From the NCBI GenBank assembly GCA_037013685.1, contig CM072887.1:47791154-47855153 (forward strand): a stretch of DNA of 64,000 bases, written 5' to 3'. Position numbers and translations under genes: made by a program. Positions within the stretch are counted from its first letter, which is position 1, and every line of letters starts with the position of its first letter. A model generated the notes under the pieces. It was not told the origin of the DNA. It worked only from the letters and a program-made list of their open reading frames with translations, and did not search any database. Origin of the DNA: Acridotheres tristis. Lineage: Eukaryota; Chordata; Aves; Passeriformes; Sturnidae. Shown piece after piece: positions 21,401 to 34,200 of the stretch.

Positions 21401-24069
21401 TTGTGATCCAGTAGATGAGATTAACACAGCTAAATACAGGTAATTTTATATTTTGGTCTCAAAATCATTCACTCTAGAAAAAACTTCATTTCCCTTTTCT
21501 CCCACTGGTAGCCTCAGAAAGCCTACTGGAGAGGCTGTGAATATTGATTGCTCTTTTTTAGGCATCACAGGTTGCAACTGACAGCACGCTTTTTTCACAG
21601 GGACTTGATAAAGGAAGTCTTCTGAAACAGAAGTGTATTTTTACCATGCATTCTACCTTTGGTCTGCCTTGCAAAATCACTAGTTTGAAAAAACACAGCC
21701 TTGAACCTGCACCAACAAGCCTCATGACTGTAATTAGGATAGATTCATTAGTAGCACAGGGGTCCCAGGACAGGGCTTCAAATGACCTGCAACATAAGGT
21801 CATTGTTCTATGCTAGGCAAATACTTTCATTTTGAGAATCTGGGACATTGTTTTGCAGAAGTGGTAGGAGATGGTTATCAGCAATCAAAATAAAAGCAGC
21901 ATGTAAAATTTAATTGCTCATTTTTTCTTGGTGGTTATTTTATTGAATACCCTGTGTACTTTGAGAAACAACTAGAAGTACACAAAGTCCTTCGACAGCA
22001 GAGGCTGCAGCTCTTATTCTGCAATTCACCACAGTAAAAAGCAGCAGACAAGACATCCCAGAAGGTCAGACTTGAAAGAAGTACATCTCAGAGGAAAAGA
22101 ACACCCCAACAAAGAAGACGAGGGAAAATAGCCTTTGAAGTATCCTATTCTCTTTGTGGACATATATTTTCAAGATGTCTATTCCTAAACATGCATTGTG
22201 CATAGAGGAAGCAAGAGGCAAATAAAGCTGCATGTAACCTCTCTTTTATTTGACTATGCTGTAGAAAGAAAATTCAGATTTCCTGACCATCACTTTTCAT
22301 CAGTGCATTATTTTATCTGATTAAGAAAACTAATTGCTAAATTGTATTTAAGATAGGAAGATGTGACTATTTGTGAACTTACTTCATTGACAATTTTCAC
22401 TTTTGCTGTAGCTCTCATACTAGGCACCATGCATTCTAGTCCAAATAAAGTGTATCTTGACCTACTGGTGCTATGAAACATACTAGAATAAGGATGCAAA
22501 AGGTACTCAAAAATACTTTATCTAATTTACTTGTTCTTCTCCTAATTTTACCATCCCATGAAACAAATTTCTCCTTGTGACAAGATACCTTTTAACCCCT
22601 TACATCATGTCACAGAATTCAGTTACTAAATACTGGGGCTCCAGTTTGGCTTACATCACATTAAATAGCAGTGCCAGGTAAAAGTATCAATGGCCTTCAC
22701 TTCTGAACCTAAGTGCAGAGTTCCCTAACAAATAAAATTTCATATATGTTCCAACTCTGCCTTAAGATGAGTGTGAAATAGCATCAACAATGCTGCAGAC
22801 ATGAAGATAACTGATAGTAAAGGCACGAACCAGAAAACGGGTATTAATTACCTACATTTATCCTGAAAGTATTTATACTATGCCCAGTGCAATTCACTTC
22901 AGTATGGGCTGGTTGGGATAGTTCATACCTAAAAGTTGCACTCTTTTCCTATTACTCTAACAATTTTTATTTTCTTTCTACTACACCATGATTTATCAAA
23001 TTGTGAGGCATAGCTTTCTGTTAGGAACACTATCATCCTTTGCTGTAAAGAACTAATCTTTTCCTTATGCTCATCTTTATTTGTGAATAGGTAAGTCTGC
23101 TTTAAAGATAGAGATCCCTTGGCATGAATTAAAGCCAAATAAAATCCATCACAACATTCTAGCCTAAACATTTAGAACTGTCTAACGTAAGAAGATGACA
23201 GGAAGGGAAAACATTTCTATTCAATGTCTTTGTACCAAAAAATTAATGCATGAAAGCATTAGAACATTTTTTTAAAATTTGGACATACTACAGTAGAGAC
23301 TGCGCCTTTTTTTTTCTACCTACAACTATTTTTCTGATTAAGAAAAATGCATTTTTAAATGGAATTCACATATCTTTTGAAAAGGGGAGGGTTAGTCTTA
23401 GTCAGAGATAAAAGTCACAATGACAGTCACAAAAACAGGTTAGTTAAAACCCAAGAATTATCTTTGATGAGTGCTTTCTTAATCAAATGGCATACTGCAA
23501 AACATTCCTGAAAATAAAGTCATTATTTTTAACTAAGAGCAGAAATTCTCCTATTCAAATGTAGATGACTTCTTACATATAATCTCTGAAGCATGAAGAA
23601 TGTTAAAAGTATTGTGAACTTGACAAGACCAAAGAAGTAACTTTCTAAATCAAGTGCAACACCGTCTCTGTTCTATATCCCCAATAAACTGACGGACTCT
23701 TCAGGACCAATAAAAATAAGATAATGAAACAGAAACGTAATTATAAGAAGCAAAGAATTTGATTTCCAAATTAGAAATTGTTTCCTGAATGTTTCAAATA
23801 GTACTGTAAAAAAAAAAAAAAGTTTGGCTCAGAGCTTCACATCTGAACTGAAAAAACATGTATTCACATTTCAGATTGCTCCTTTGAATTCCATCCATAT
23901 AAGAATGGTTACACCATCCCCATTTCTATGTTAAATGGCATTTACAAAAATAAGAATATATTTGAACTATAATCCCTAACTCCTAATGTTTCAGCAATTT
24001 CTGACCCAAACTGGGATACAAACTTCACAGGTCTGTAGTTCTCTGGGAAAACCTCCATCAAAAAGAGCT

Positions 24070-24240
24070 CTGTCAAGCACTGGATCAGGTAGCCCAGGGC
24101 AGTGGTTGAGTCACCATTACTGGAGGTATTTAAGGGAGGTAAATGTGGCACTTGGGAACATGTGGCGGTGGACTTGGAAAGTTGGATTAATGATATTAAA
24201 GGTCTTTTCCAACCTAAATGATTTTATGAATATTGTTCAA
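24070..24240 (+). mobile_element. CR1 LINE 3' end fragment
   Basis: The plus strand reads 'agcccagggcagtggttgag', 'ccattactggaggtatttaa', then 'aaaggtcttttccaacctaa' and 'atgattttatgaa', the standard 3' end of avian CR1 including the degraded terminal octamer repeat. It is 5'-truncated, as is usual for CR1, and lies antisense to utrophin. Confidence 0.9.
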
Positions 24241-25235
24241 ACTTTAAACCACGTGCCTTCAGAGTTTTGAGTACTTCAGTACTTATGCCTTAATCAGAGC
24301 ATGCATTGTAATCTGCAAACAAAATAGAAGGTGCCACTGTGTACAGGGTTATTTTCTTGTCCATATTTTGTTTGTGTAACAGTCCCCTGACTGAGACCCA
24401 CATTCAGAAGCATCTTTCACCTGTTGGTACACAAGCTTTCCATGTTAATTCTTTTTCTAAGGAAAAGGAATGCAGGGAAATTGCTTTAAAATCAACAGCT
24501 GATTTGCCAATAAAAATTAAGCATATATCCCCCCCCTTTTACCATTGGGATGGATGGTTGTTTTGTCTTTGTATATGAGTAGGCTCATTAATTTCAAAAT
24601 ACATAACTCAAGTGTATGAGCATTTAGCTGCCTTCAAGTTTCCAGCTTTCCTGCCAAATGACAGTATGTTTGCTCTTCTTTTTTTGTGAAAGGGAAATCA
24701 AAAGGGAATATTTTGGCTGCATTTCTCTCACTGGTAAGTGTGCCAATGACAGAAACACATTAAAACAGTTTTCATGAAAAAAGTTTTCTTTGGTACATAA
24801 ATAGAGTTAATTAATCAGGAAAGAGGCAACATTTAAAGGGGGTCATGTGCTTCTTCCAAGCAAAATATTTAAATTTCAAACTGTTAGTACACTAATAGAT
24901 CCTGTACTACCTATCTATAGATAGAAAAATTTCACTATTAGCTTTTAAAACAGTAAATGAAAGTATTACTGAGACCAACAGTATTTTTTAACTAAAGCTG
25001 AATTTCAGTTTTCCTCTTTAAAAATACTGATGGTATTTATCAATAAATTAGAAGAGGCAGAGTCCTACAATGCTGATTTAATTAACTGAACTGATGATAA
25101 AGTGAGGTTAAAACATTTGTTTCTACATTAAAAAGAAGTATTTAATCCATCAGCAATTCAAGGTGTTCTATGTTTTCCAAGCAGAGAACCAATGCATTTT
25201 CATTAGGGTTTTTACAATAAAAGAGACACATAATT

Positions 25236-25256
25236 AAAAAAAAAAAAAAAAAAAAA
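25236..25256. repeat. A(21) homopolymer
   Basis: A run of 21 A residues on the plus strand (poly-pyrimidine in the utrophin transcript). No retrocopy or SINE body could be recognised next to it. Confidence 0.9.
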
Positions 25257-25781
25257 GAAAATTGGTAAAATTAAAGTAGGACTATATTTATTATATAGGA
25301 CAATTCCAGGTACAAACCAATGGATCAGCAGTCAGAAAACTGAAATATAAACAAGAAATAGCAACACTTTTCTGGCTCAGAAGAATCTTCAAAGTACAGA
25401 TGATTTTTTATTTTAATAAGAAAGTTGTCTAGGGTCTAGCAAAAGCCTAGAAAAGGATTATTTTCTTTTATACTGTGATAAAAGCAGAAAAGGAATACCA
25501 AGTAGAACATACAGAGCTGTGGCCTTTTACAAGTCACATGAAACATCCTCCCTTTTGAAGCAGAATTGCTGACAAACGTAGAGTTCCCACACACTGTCAC
25601 GTGAACACCACCAATTTCTACAAATGGTGCTTGGGACAATTAAACTCATGGAGGCATTCCTTGGGCTCATACTGATTAGCTGCTCTCACTGGGACTAAGC
25701 CCTGTGTTAGAGCTGCTAAAGATTTAACCATGAACCTACAAGCCAAGTTCCTGAGAGCCGTGATGAGTGTGAGTTACTTAC

Positions 25782-25847
25782 ACGCTTCCTGTGGTGGAGC
25801 TGCTGTCCATGAGGAAGGAGCCATTGGTCCTTTCCATCTGTGCAAGC
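25782..25847 (-). CDS. UTRN: Utrophin exon (dystrophin exon 73 equivalent), 66 bp
   Basis: It encodes LAQMERTNGSFLMDSSSTTGS after completing Arg, with a Val codon split at the 3' end. It matches mammalian utrophin with Met in place of Thr at FLTD. It belongs to the alpha-helical region that contacts syntrophin. Phase 2 in and out. Donor gtaagt, acceptor ctttcag. Confidence 0.96.
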
Positions 25848-26974
25848 CTGAAAGGCACAGAAAGACCACGACTTTCAGACAACACGCTGCACAATTTAAA
25901 CAGAGGCAGTGGGAAAATCAATTCTACTTATAAACAGCTCAGATATGGCAATCTTTGTATATGTGATTAGGAATAAATTCCTGGATTTTGTGATGAAAAC
26001 CTATAATCCAGAGGACTTTCATGAGAAACTTGTGCTATGATTAATTAATTCTCCTTGCCAAACAACAACAAAAAAGTGCATTTTCTCCCTCTACCATAAT
26101 TATCATTAGCATCACCACAACTCACATGACAAAATTAGTTAAAGAGATGTTTTCACAGATGGTTTTCTTTTTGAATTTTCTAAAGCTGGACTAACAAAAG
26201 AGGATGAATCCTTTTTAAATATAGCACGTGCAACATCTCAAATAATGCTTGGCAAATAATACTACACTGTGGACAGACAAGTCCTGTAAAACATCACAGA
26301 AAGCAGTATAATTACAGGGAATCATTGCCTACAGTTCCTCATTTTGGAAGCAATTAATCTGAAAAAACCCAGATTACAAGACTGTATATACAAGATCATA
26401 CAGTTCTTTAAAATCAAAGCAAAAATTTTTTATGTATTCAAGTTTCCAGGTAAGATGTACCTTATGGACATAAGATGTACATACAAATTTAGGAACACTT
26501 AATGCTCTACACATATATTCAACTGCACCAAATACGGCTATTTCCTTTACTATAAAGATATCTTAATTTCACATATATTTTTGCAAGTGCATTATGCATT
26601 ACTATAGACATCTTCAAACTTCCTTTTGAAGGGAATGTGCAAGGCCCTAAAGAACATGGAACTTTGGTGCCTTCTTTTAGAAAGGAGCAAGTTTGCCCTT
26701 CTGTACATTTGTTACTCTTCCTGAGGGTCGCAGAAAAATAAATGAAGGCACACACTGGATGTTGTCTTGATTGTCTGTTACACCATCCTGGGTGGGACAT
26801 TGTGCTCCAATGTCTCCCCTGAAGGGAACAGAAACTCTGAAGTGACTCAGGACAAATCAGATCATCTCTGCTCTAGGGCATTTCAAACAAATCTAGTTCA
26901 CAGTGAGCCACGTGCTTACAAGTCACCTTTATAAAGCTTCTAAGCTCAGCATCTTGAAATTTTTTGATGAAACA

Positions 26975-27085
26975 ATTTTAGCAATTAATCTTCACAGCCC
27001 CTTTGTCACATAAGGAAGTAGTACAACCCCTGTTACTTTTAAGAGAGAAGGACCTGCCCTGAATCCCCTAGTAAGTAATAAATAT
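26975..27085 (+). repeat. Possible MIR-like SINE remnant
   Basis: 'caattaatcttcacagccc' followed by 'gtagtacaacccctgttac', then 'aagagagaag' and 'ccctagtaagtaa' mirrors the order of blocks in MIR elements (atttaatcctcacaac, tattatcccc, gaggaaactg, tagtaagtgg). It is strongly diverged. Confidence 0.4.
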
Positions 27086-28434
27086 TCCAATTCACTAATA
27101 CAGACTACACCATTATCATCACATTTAGGATCTCCATCATTAATGAGGATTTGCTTGGGACACTATATGGAACCAGCAGATGGCCCTAATGAGGAAACAT
27201 AGAGAGACAGGGAAGGGACCCTAGAGTTGCAAAAAGCCTTCAAGGTAGGATAAAGACTGAAAGCTTTTTCAAGGAAGAAATTGGAAGCAACTCAGAGGTG
27301 ACACAGCATGACAGAACAGGGAGATGGTACTTGATTCCAGGCAGGGGATTTTGTAAACAGAAAAGCGAGAGTTGAATATTCGCCAACCAGTGTTAGTGAA
27401 GGCTTTAAGCTCTAACATACTGTTTCTGCTGGGCACTGTCTTATTAGGGAAGACCTGATAATATTTCTTTAAAGATGCTTACCAAAAAAAATTACTATTT
27501 TATAGGCAACAAATGCATAACAGATTCAACTAGAAAGGACACAATAAAAATTATATGAAAGACACAGAATAATGTCTCCCTTTGTTAGAAGAAAACCAAT
27601 CCAGAGTAGTTTTAGACAGATTACGCAAGAGGCAATTAGTAGTAAGTTTTCGATTTTTCTAAACAATGTTTGCACATAGCAGGTACAGATTTAGGTTTGT
27701 GTCCTGAGTGATAATTGAGTAGTGCACAGTCCAGCTTCAGCTAATTTCATCTCAAGCAGAACTGGTAAGAGGTGAGAGGGAGGAGAGGGAAAACAGCTAT
27801 TGCACCTAGGATCTCCACTGATCCTTAATGAGAGGCCAGAGTTTGAGCTTCATCTGGGCACAAAAAGCCACAGTATTGTGGCACCACATGCTGAAAAAGA
27901 AACATCAGTAGACAGAAAATTCTTCCACATCTTTAGAGAAATTTAATTTGTCTGGTTCAGGGATTTTAATTGACTACAACATGGCCTAAATTATAGATTT
28001 AAAGAAATGCTGGGTGATTTATATGAATGACATGTTTCAAATAATTGAAAAGCTCTGTAATGACTTTGTATGTCATTGTGCTCTACTACTAATGAAGGAT
28101 GAAAATATTTGCTGTTGGGGGACAAAAAAAATAGGCTGACTGTGAGAAGGCCTTCAGCTTTATTTCCTGCCCTGTTTTCTCCTGCTTCCAAGATCATGTG
28201 CAGGCATTTAAAAAAGTGGTCTGAAGATTTTTAAGGTGCCCATAAATAAGAATGCTATTAATTTAAACATGCACTCTGAATTTTTATTCAAAAAAATGAA
28301 GAAGTTAAAATTGTTTTTCAGTTGTGGAGATTAGATACAATAATAAAAACATACAAAGAATAACCTAGTCAGTTCCCATGGTACTTATTTTTGAGAGGTT
28401 GTCTCTGGTTAATGTTTCACCATCATCACGCCCT

Positions 28435-28695
28435 TAACTCCAGATGAGAGAAAATGGCCTTGAGTTGTGCCAGGGGAGGTTTAGGTTAGGTACTACAAAA
28501 AGTTTTTTCAGTGAAAAGGTGGTCTGGTATTGGAAGAGGCTGCCCAAGGAAGACTTGGAGCCACCTTCCCTGGAAGTGCTCAAAAGGTATGTGGGGGTGG
28601 CACTTTGGGGACATGGTTTAGTGATGAACACAGCAATGCTGCATTCTGGGCTTGATGATTTTAGAGGTCTTTTCCAACCTTAATGATTCTGTGAT
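28435..28695 (+). mobile_element. CR1 LINE 3' end fragment
   Basis: On the plus strand, 'ggaagaggctgcccaaggaa', 'ctggaagtgctcaaaaggta', 'ggacatggtttagtgatgaa' and 'agaggtcttttccaacctta' follow the avian CR1 3' untranslated region, ending in 'atgattctgtgat'. It is 5'-truncated and antisense to utrophin. Less diverged than the copy at 24070. Confidence 0.93.
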
Positions 28696-29236
28696 CACCA
28701 GCTCTGAATGTACAGAAAAGAGTTAACAAAACACAGAAACATTGAGATGGATTTGGAATAACAGACATTTTATCACAACAGGACTAGGGTGACCCCACAA
28801 AAGCTACAACATAAAACATTCATAATTACAATCTACTCTGCTAAAAGCCAACAGTAATGCAGAGTGTCAGCCTATCACAGAATAAAACCCAAACTCTTGG
28901 TCTAATATCCTACTGGGAAAACCTATATATAGAAAAAGTTCAGTTTATTTCAAAGGTTAAAAATGAAGAAAGAAACCAATAATGGCACATTTTAGAAATA
29001 ATGCAATATTGCAACAGCTTCCATTCTGTATGAGAGATGATAGATCTAACACATGTATTTTACATTTAATATGACCATAATCAGAAGCTAATGATTTAAA
29101 AACATTTGACTTACTTCTAAGTACAGAGAATGATATATTTTTAATAAATAACACCCAACCAATAGTGTGTTAAATGAAAACTGCAGGAATCAACCACAAA
29201 ATGCAATGGACTAATGAGAAACCAGGTCTCTCTTAC

Positions 29237-29302
29237 CTAGTAGCATACTGTTCTATCCTGGAGTGTGTGTCATCATGAAACAGCTGTGGAGACTGGGAAG
29301 GA
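29237..29302 (-). CDS. UTRN: Utrophin exon (dystrophin exon 72 equivalent), 66 bp
   Basis: It completes Asp and encodes PSQSPQLFHDDTHSRIEQYAT, matching mammalian utrophin (FHDDTHSRIEQYATRL). Phase 2 in and out. Donor gtaaga, acceptor aaactag. In the dystrophin paralogue this exon lies in the alternatively spliced 71-74 block. Confidence 0.96.
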
Positions 29303-29545
29303 CTAGTTTAAAAATAATAATAAAAAAATTAGTGGTGTCTAGAGCAATTAATGATATAGACAACATTATTTTTAAATCAAGTTAGACTGATGACAAATAA
29401 ATTCATGCACAATATTCCTGAGGGTGGTTCTTGCTTTGGGTCAGCCATGCCCTATAGTTCAGGGACATCAGATCAGCTGCAACTGAGCTAACAGAAAACA
29501 ACTGGCAAATGAGGCTTTCCAGATAAAGGGGTTCTGCATACTTAC

Positions 29546-29584
29546 TCATATTGCTCTGGCCACATACTGATGAGAGTGATAGGA
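29546..29584 (-). CDS. UTRN: Utrophin exon (dystrophin exon 71 equivalent), 39 bp
   Basis: This 39-base exon encodes PITLISMWPEQY, with Thr and Asp codons split at its ends. Mammalian utrophin has PITLISMWPEHY. Phase 2 in and out, so skipping removes exactly 13 codons. Donor gtaagt, acceptor cttacag. Only 243 bp separates it from the next exon. It is the smallest frame-neutral exon here. Confidence 0.96.
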   Translation of the reverse strand, partial: SYHSHQYVARAI

Positions 29585-31124
29585 CTGTAAGGAAGACATA
29601 AAAAAAGAAAAAAGAGAAAGAATGAAACTACGAAACAAAAATTTTAGTAGCATTAAAGCAAGAGAAAGCTGGAGAAACACAGAATATTTTAAACAGCAAC
29701 CCACTCTGAACCAGTAACAATTGATGTAGAAAAGAGAAAGTGACAAATACTGCCACATGTCATGGAGGAACAGAAGACTGACCTACATACCTAATTTTGT
29801 TACATAAAAATCAATTTAAAGAAAAATCCAAATCAGTGTTATTGATTGAACTGCAGTTCATAAACCATAGTCAATTCATTTAAATTCTGTTCAAGCACTG
29901 GAACTTTAATTTTAAAGTAACTAATAAAATGTATTAAAAAAAAGTGGGGTGCAAAAATCTCACCAATAAACCATGCCCCCACAATTCACAGTTATCAATG
30001 CTTCTTCTCATTACACATAAAAATAATGAGGTAAATACATAATGTCTTACATTCTCACACTTGAATAACTACAAAACATTTATTTTTTTTTTAAAGGAAT
30101 ATATGACTGTATTGTACTGTATATGTCCACCCACAGGGCATAAAACCAATACCAAGAATTTTCTCAGCATGGTGCTGACAATTTATTTGTATACTTCCCA
30201 CACGAGTGGACTGACAGAATTTTATCCTGACCTGTGATTATAGTTTTGTCATTCCAATTTCTGGCAGCATTGGCAGACTTTCATCACATTAAAGCAGGTT
30301 TGCTTTGCTGTGTTGGTGGCAGCTGAAGACTGCCCTGGTATGTAACATTTGAATGTGCATTAGAAGCCAGGCTATCAATTAGGCAGTTTTCAGATTGCTT
30401 CCTCCTGTATCTTAAACTGCTAATGAGGAGGTTTTGTTTATTTATTGCAAATGAAAGGCACAGCCCTACAGTCATGAAAGCCTTCAGGCCATGGGCACTG
30501 GCACAGAGCTGCTGTGTGTGCAGTTGGGCTGCTGCAAAGTGCTGCTGTGCTCAGACCGTGCAGCAGTGCCACAGACTCCAGGATGTGAGGGACAGTCAAG
30601 CTATGAAACTAATTCTAGCACCCTGTCAACACATCTTAAATTTTGCTCTTGTAAGAGTGTCTTTTGCTGACAACTGCCAAGTGAGTAAATAAAGTGAAGC
30701 ACTTCTGTCAGTGCCATAAATAATAACTGTGGAGACACTGAGAGTCCTCTTTCTGATTAGGCCACCAATATTTCTGAAGCCTGTATGACCCTAATTAACT
30801 CAGACATTTCTAATTCCAGGAATATTGACATAATCAAATAAGCAGAGCTGTAAAAGAGCTATTCAGCCCCTGCCAAAAGTACCTTTGCCCATTACCATAG
30901 ACATTGTTAAGTCCATGGCTTTATAATACAATGCTGATAAAAATCTAGGCATAAAATATGTTATTTAAAAAATAATAGAGAAGTTCTGCAAATAACGTGA
31001 AACAATACACAATAATATAGCACAAGGCTCTGCAACTGTTGCTGGCTATCTTTTGAGTTTCAGTTTTTGTTTCTGATAGAATAGACCAGTGGCTCCAGGG
31101 TCAAGCTCTATAAACCAAGCTTAC
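29585..31124 (-). other. UTRN: Utrophin intron, 1.5 kb
   Basis: AT-rich, apart from a patch near 30480-30600 richer in G and C (ctgctgtgtgtgcag and similar) that I do not recognise. No gene or named repeat. Confidence 0.9.
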
Positions 31125-31261
31125 GTCTCCAGGTTGTCACCCTCCAACACTGTTTGCACAGGTAAGTAGCCAAGTCTGGGATGCTTTGCAAAATACTTCT
31201 TTGACCGGAATTTATTCTTCAGCACCTTTGTGAAGTCCCGTACATCTTCTCCAGATGTTGT
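31125..31261 (-). CDS. UTRN: Utrophin exon (dystrophin exon 70 equivalent), 137 bp
   Basis: It encodes [40 protein letters not shown] and GDNLE. This region follows the ZZ finger and is nearly invariant among utrophins and dystrophins. LGYLPV and the Lys-Lys pair follow utrophin. Phase 0 in, 2 out. Donor gtaagc, acceptor ttttaag followed by A, with a long T tract. Length identical to dystrophin exon 70. Confidence 0.97.
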
Positions 31262-34200
31262 CTTAAAAAAAAAAAGAAATTAAATTAAACATTGTTAAAC
31301 AGTACTGATTTAATGTCAATAATATTGATAAACACTGCTGGTACTGTCCTGAAAAAGAATACAAGGAAGAACTTTAAAATTTCAATGATACGAAAATTGC
31401 CTTTTCAGTGTCCTGAGATATGGTACAATAATAATGCTAATGGACCTAAAAATTCTCTACTACTGGAAAATAATAGCAAGGCTTCTAATTCCCAGCAATA
31501 AATGCATTTGCCAATTATTTTATAAATTAGAGAAAAATTGACACAGGTTCAAGTCTTAAGCTAAACGTTTATATGCAGTCTTAAAAACCACAAAAATTTA
31601 ATTTTTGAGAAAAAATTTAAAAGGGAAAAAAATCAGTTGGTAAGATATAGCCCTCACTGCCTCCCATTCTAGACCTACAATAGAAAAGTTTATCAGAAGA
31701 TGGGAATGGTATGTGCTAAACTATTCTCTGCTGCCAGAGACTGGTCAAGATTTTCAAATGCATTTTCTCAAGTTACCAAATCTCCTCCTATAGGATTCTG
31801 CCATCATAATATTCCAGAGTCTGAAAAAATGAACAGGTGAAGCAGTGGCCAGTGTACAGGCACTGTTCCAAAGCACAGGCAGGCCTGATATGAACAATTA
31901 GTGCCTGAAGTAAACTCAGACTGATTCAGTGTTCTCCTTACTACCACAGAGTAAGATTAGAACATAAATTAGCCACAAGATTCTACAAGTCTAAATTTAC
32001 AAGTTACAATCAACATCTTCCATCCCTCCCAGTAGATTTTTTACTGGTCGTGATTGATGCAGCTTCTTCCTAAACTGGCAAGTGCTTAGCCCTATCCCTA
32101 TCTGCTCACCACCCTATCCTGAGGACAAAATTAAAATTTATTTAACTGCTTTTATCCCTTTAACCAGTGATAATCACAGCAATAATCACCACAGCACTGC
32201 TTTGGTAATACTATACAGCTAACTTCTGCTACAAAAGCAGGGATACATACAGGCATAAAATACAAGGCAAAAATAGCAAAAAAGAGATCTGCAGGAAGAA
32301 ACAGTAGTATACAGTCTGCCTTTAAAGTGTACATACTCAGACTATGCTGAGTATTTCAATGGACCATCCCCTTCCAACCAGTACTATTGAGCACTTTCTC
32401 TTGCAGCTGCAGTAAAGAAAACATGGCCATTCACCTCCAGAAGTACCTGAAGATTTGCAACAGCTTTTACAGATTTCCTGTCCAGGCTCTGCAACAAACT
32501 ACAAATTACATTCTTGTATCCTCTGCTTCAGAAGAAGCCTGTTAGCATCAAAGGATGCCAAAGCCAATGGACAACCATGTGGAAAATAGAGAGGAAGATT
32601 TCAGTTTTGTAATTTTCTTCCTGATGTACTACAAAGAGGCCTAGGAGTAGGTCAGGCAAACTATTCTGTGCTGTCAAAACATAAAAATACTTCCATATTA
32701 ATCAATATATTTTAATATATGTATAATGCATACAGTTATAAACTCTGTAATGCACTTCAGATGAGCAATAAAAAGAGTAAAACAAACTGGCGTTGGTAGG
32801 AGTTTCTCATATATGGCTTTAAAAAGTAGACAACAAACAGAGCAAATTTGTGACCAAGGGTTGTTTGAACCCCTGAATTTTAATAAAAGTGAATCCAGGG
32901 AGGGTTCAAAATCATTCTCAAAAAGCATCTCTCCAACCACTGCACCATCCAAAGAAGGAACATGAGGCAATGCAAAGGGCTGCTTACTCTCATGCAAAAG
33001 TTACTCCAACAGATGGAACTCTGCCCCAAGGCCAGGGAATGAAAATTTTAATACCTACACATTGTAGAAATAAATGTCTACTGAACTGCCAGATTTTCCT
33101 CTGGTGTATTGTTTATTTAGTATGACAGCCTGATTCTCTGAAAGAGGACTAATATGACTGTCTACTGATTGAGCACTACAAACACTACCCAGTGAAATTT
33201 CAGCAGATTCAAAAGAACTATTTTAATTTACATGCAATTAAGGTGCAATTCTGAAAAATGTCTTCTTTTTTTTTTTTTTTTTTTCTTTTGGGCATATAAC
33301 CATAAAATACTATCCAAAATCATGCCAAGGCAGATGTACTATAACATTTCCTTTATAAAAAAGAATAGCTGGAACTCTTGTGTAGAATCTATCTTCTAAA
33401 TTAAAACTAGCAGGTACCTTGTACACTTCCTTACATCATGACATCTTGGCTATTTCCACACAAATCAATAGTACAAATAGCACCATTGCTACAGAACTAT
33501 TTCAAAAGCAAAGAAAAAGTACTTTCCTTCACTGAAAATTCAGTCTAAAGATGATGCCTTCAAACTCAATTTAAAATCTCAGTTCTTAGAGCAAGACAAA
33601 GCTCAGAAAGAAACATTTAATATTCATGGCTACCATACACAACTAAAAAACAATGGGTAGCAAAAAGTCTCAAGATGTCAAGTAGCTACAATCTGTAACA
33701 ACTGATAAACTGGCCTCAGAGCTCTTCAATACACCAGCCAGGCACAAAAGGAGTTATAAGCAAACAACTAAGATACAATTACTTGTAATCTAATAAAAAT
33801 TTAAGAAACCAGGACTTCATGAAAAGCAGTGAAAAAAAATGAGCACGGTGAAATATGTTTTCCATACACATCTTAAAGACCCAGTTGGTATATGATTTCA
33901 GTATATTGGAAATAGAACAAGTCTTCATTGGTAAAAAAGTAATATCAAGACTGTAATAAACTAATTGTAGCGCTCTAAATTAGGTAACATATAAAAAGTA
34001 CAATAAATATATGAAACATGAATAAATAATATAGAATACTTAAAATAAATGTATATTTAATTTTATTTCTCACTATTCTCTTTTTCATAGAAAGAATAAC
34101 AATGGAAGCCCATGTTCTTATTCCTTTCACTGCACCAACTTACGTAAAAGGACTAGTCTGCACCTAAGTCATCATTCTCTTAATTACATTTATTATATCT

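Larger units (their letters stand above)
18407..25781 (-). other. UTRN: Utrophin intron, 7.4 kb
   Basis: The longest intron in the window. It is AT-rich, with a CR1 3' fragment (24070-24240) and a 21-base A run (25236-25256). I see no supported exon or RNA gene in it. Confidence 0.9.
25848..29236 (-). other. UTRN: Utrophin intron, 3.4 kb
   Basis: It contains a MIR-like remnant (about 26975-27085) and a CR1 3' end (28435-28695). The stretch 27180-27420 looks like old repeat material but I cannot name it. Confidence 0.9.

Noticed and set aside
25236..25256. A(21) run as the tail of a processed pseudogene
   Set aside because: No coding-like or SINE body could be recognised before it, and no target-site duplication was seen.
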